Positions 62,909 to 64,000 of a DNA stretch of 64,000 nucleotides are shown here, in pieces (the stretch's first letter is position 1; each line of letters starts with the position of its first letter). Made by a program: the position numbers and the translations under genes. Origin of the DNA: Isoetes taiwanensis (Eukaryota > Streptophyta > Lycopodiopsida > Isoetales > Isoetaceae). The notes beneath the pieces are model-generated. The model saw only the letters and a program-made list of their open reading frames with translations, made no database searches and was not told the DNA's origin. The DNA lies in contig JAJEKV010000191.1 in NCBI GenBank assembly GCA_021234155.1, positions 1 through 64,000 on the forward strand, written 5' to 3'.

Positions 62909-63434
62909 TGTGAGGACCCGTGGATCTAACGGTGAGAACTGGGACTATGTCCTTGGGAACAAGAAGAGAACAAGAAGAAGAAAACAGAACAAAAGAGAAC
63001 AATGAGAAGAAAACGATAAGCTTCCTTGATATCAATGATGAACATACATGAGCTCTGCCAATCGAGAGAAAGCTGAAAAAATGAGACAAGACTCAAAACT
63101 CATCTAGCCTTCATGTGCTAGCTCTACTCATATATATAGTACAATGGCCTTTGGCCCAATATAGACACTCTGGTGATCTGGGGTGCCGACTCTCGGAAGG
63201 AGGCCTGATTTCCCCGAGGAATTTGGCGGTGCCTCTTGAGGTGCCTAGGATCCATGACGCGAGGCGGTGATGGCCCATCACTTGTCCCGAGCGCTTGATT
63301 TTTGGGCTGCTGCTTGGTCTGCTCTTAGCGGGGCCTTGGGCCGATGGCTGACCCGTGGTTGGCCCGTGGGTCCTTGTTCTTGACCTGGTCCATCGTATGC
63401 ATGAATAGTCCGTACAGGAGGCACATGACTAACA
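62909..63434 (-). repeat. LTR of a minus-strand retroelement (526 bp)
   Basis: The plus strand begins TGTGAGGACC and ends GACTAACA, so on the minus strand the LTR runs TGTTAG...CTCACA with TG/CA ends. A minus-strand purine run TTTGGTGGGGGG (63,435-63,446) lies just before it and fits a polypurine tract. CTATATATATGAG (about 63,128-63,140 on the minus strand) fits a TATA box. The size and TGTTAG start recall Ty1/copia LTRs. It would be the 3' LTR of an element whose body lies to the right, beyond the window. Confidence 0.65.
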
Positions 63435-63446
63435 CCCCCCACCAAA

Positions 63447-64000
63447 CGACACTTTCAGTGAAGAAAAGGAAGAAGTGTTTAGGGGGGGAAGCCATCCATC
63501 GAAAAGTGATCCTCGCGGGGAGTGAGGGCCGGGCACCATTATGGTAATTGCCAATGAGATCTGGCGTATTTGAAGCGGGAGGAGTGTTGAGGCCAAAGGC
63601 GGGGATCTGCATCAATGAGAAAGCGAGATCGCACCATGTCTTCAAGGGCAGCATGGGCTGCCCGAAGAAACAAACTAGCATTCCATGAGAAAGGTCACGG
63701 AGGCCGAAGGCAGCCCACGCCGCACCGGATTGCAAAGTGAAAGATGGGATTGCCGATGTAAGGAGCTGAGCAAGATGCATTTTAGAGCAACACAAAACCT
63801 GCTTGAAGGTGGACTGAAGGATCGGTGAGGTGGCTGACATTTTGCAAGAAGGTGTCAAGACCATGAAGCATCGTATGGGGGGCTTTGCCAACCACGCTCA
63901 TTAGCAATATAGATCCAATTCGTGGTGTTATCAAGAGTGGCACCCTCTCCCAAGTGGAGCGGCGAACAAAGAGGGATCCCAGGAGATCCGTCGAGATCCG
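63447..64000 (-). other. Interior of the minus-strand retroelement, unidentified
   Basis: An open frame of 188 codons (63,891-63,325, minus) crosses from here into the LTR. It shows no reverse transcriptase, RNase H or integrase motif that I recognise. It may be the non-coding region before the 3' LTR. Confidence 0.35.

Noticed and set aside
63325-63891. 188-codon minus-strand frame
   Set aside because: It crosses from element interior into an LTR and has no recognisable motif; not supported as a gene.

Overview
This is a stretch of plant nuclear genome. Two intron-containing plant genes are recognisable: an HDA14-type histone deacetylase at 7.1-9.5 kb (+) and an organellar Der/EngA-type double GTPase at 24.0-27.65 kb (-). 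Almost everything else is transposable-element debris or tandem repeat: plant-type Ty3/gypsy chromoviruses with a C-terminal chromodomain, a MULE transposase remnant, non-LTR retrotransposon fragments, and a large satellite array. I cannot name the species. There is no prokaryotic, organellar or CRISPR content.

Layout. 1-2,580: the 3' end of a chromovirus (chromodomain, polypurine tract, 3' LTR). 2.5-4.0 kb: a minus-strand MULE transposase relic with a SWIM-like end. 5.78-6.6 kb: a GC-rich minisatellite. 7.1-9.5 kb: the HDAC gene or pseudogene. 11.3-13.6 kb: two non-LTR retrotransposon fragments in opposite orientation. 13.8-22.7 kb: poorly readable, probably old LTR-element debris. 22.84-23.95 kb: a 1.1-kb element with perfect 24-bp terminal inverted repeats, ending 49 bp from the GTPase stop codon. 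24.0-27.65 kb: the GTPase gene in 11 exons. From 27.74 kb, about 90 bp upstream of its ATG, to 62.87 kb: a direct tandem array with monomers of two sizes (about 1.03 and 1.20 kb). The array is split at 35,287-48,450 by a 13.2-kb chromovirus with both LTRs, a PBS and a PPT. 62.9 kb to the end: an LTR of another retroelement on the minus strand.

How the parts fit. Removing the 13,164-bp chromovirus rejoins the array in register: the interrupted monomer becomes 1,196 bp, the normal long-monomer length. So the array is older than the insertion. The most unexpected content is a histone H3-like sequence inside this chromovirus. Its C-terminal part is close to canonical H3, and its length from start to end is almost exactly that of H3. 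The same element carries a chromodomain at the other end of its coding region.

Caution. One-base indels, often in homopolymers, break frames in otherwise well-conserved exons. Differences between LTRs and between satellite monomers cluster at CG and CNG-rich sites. Both patterns suggest residual long-read base-calling error, so single frameshifts here should not be taken as proof of pseudogenes.
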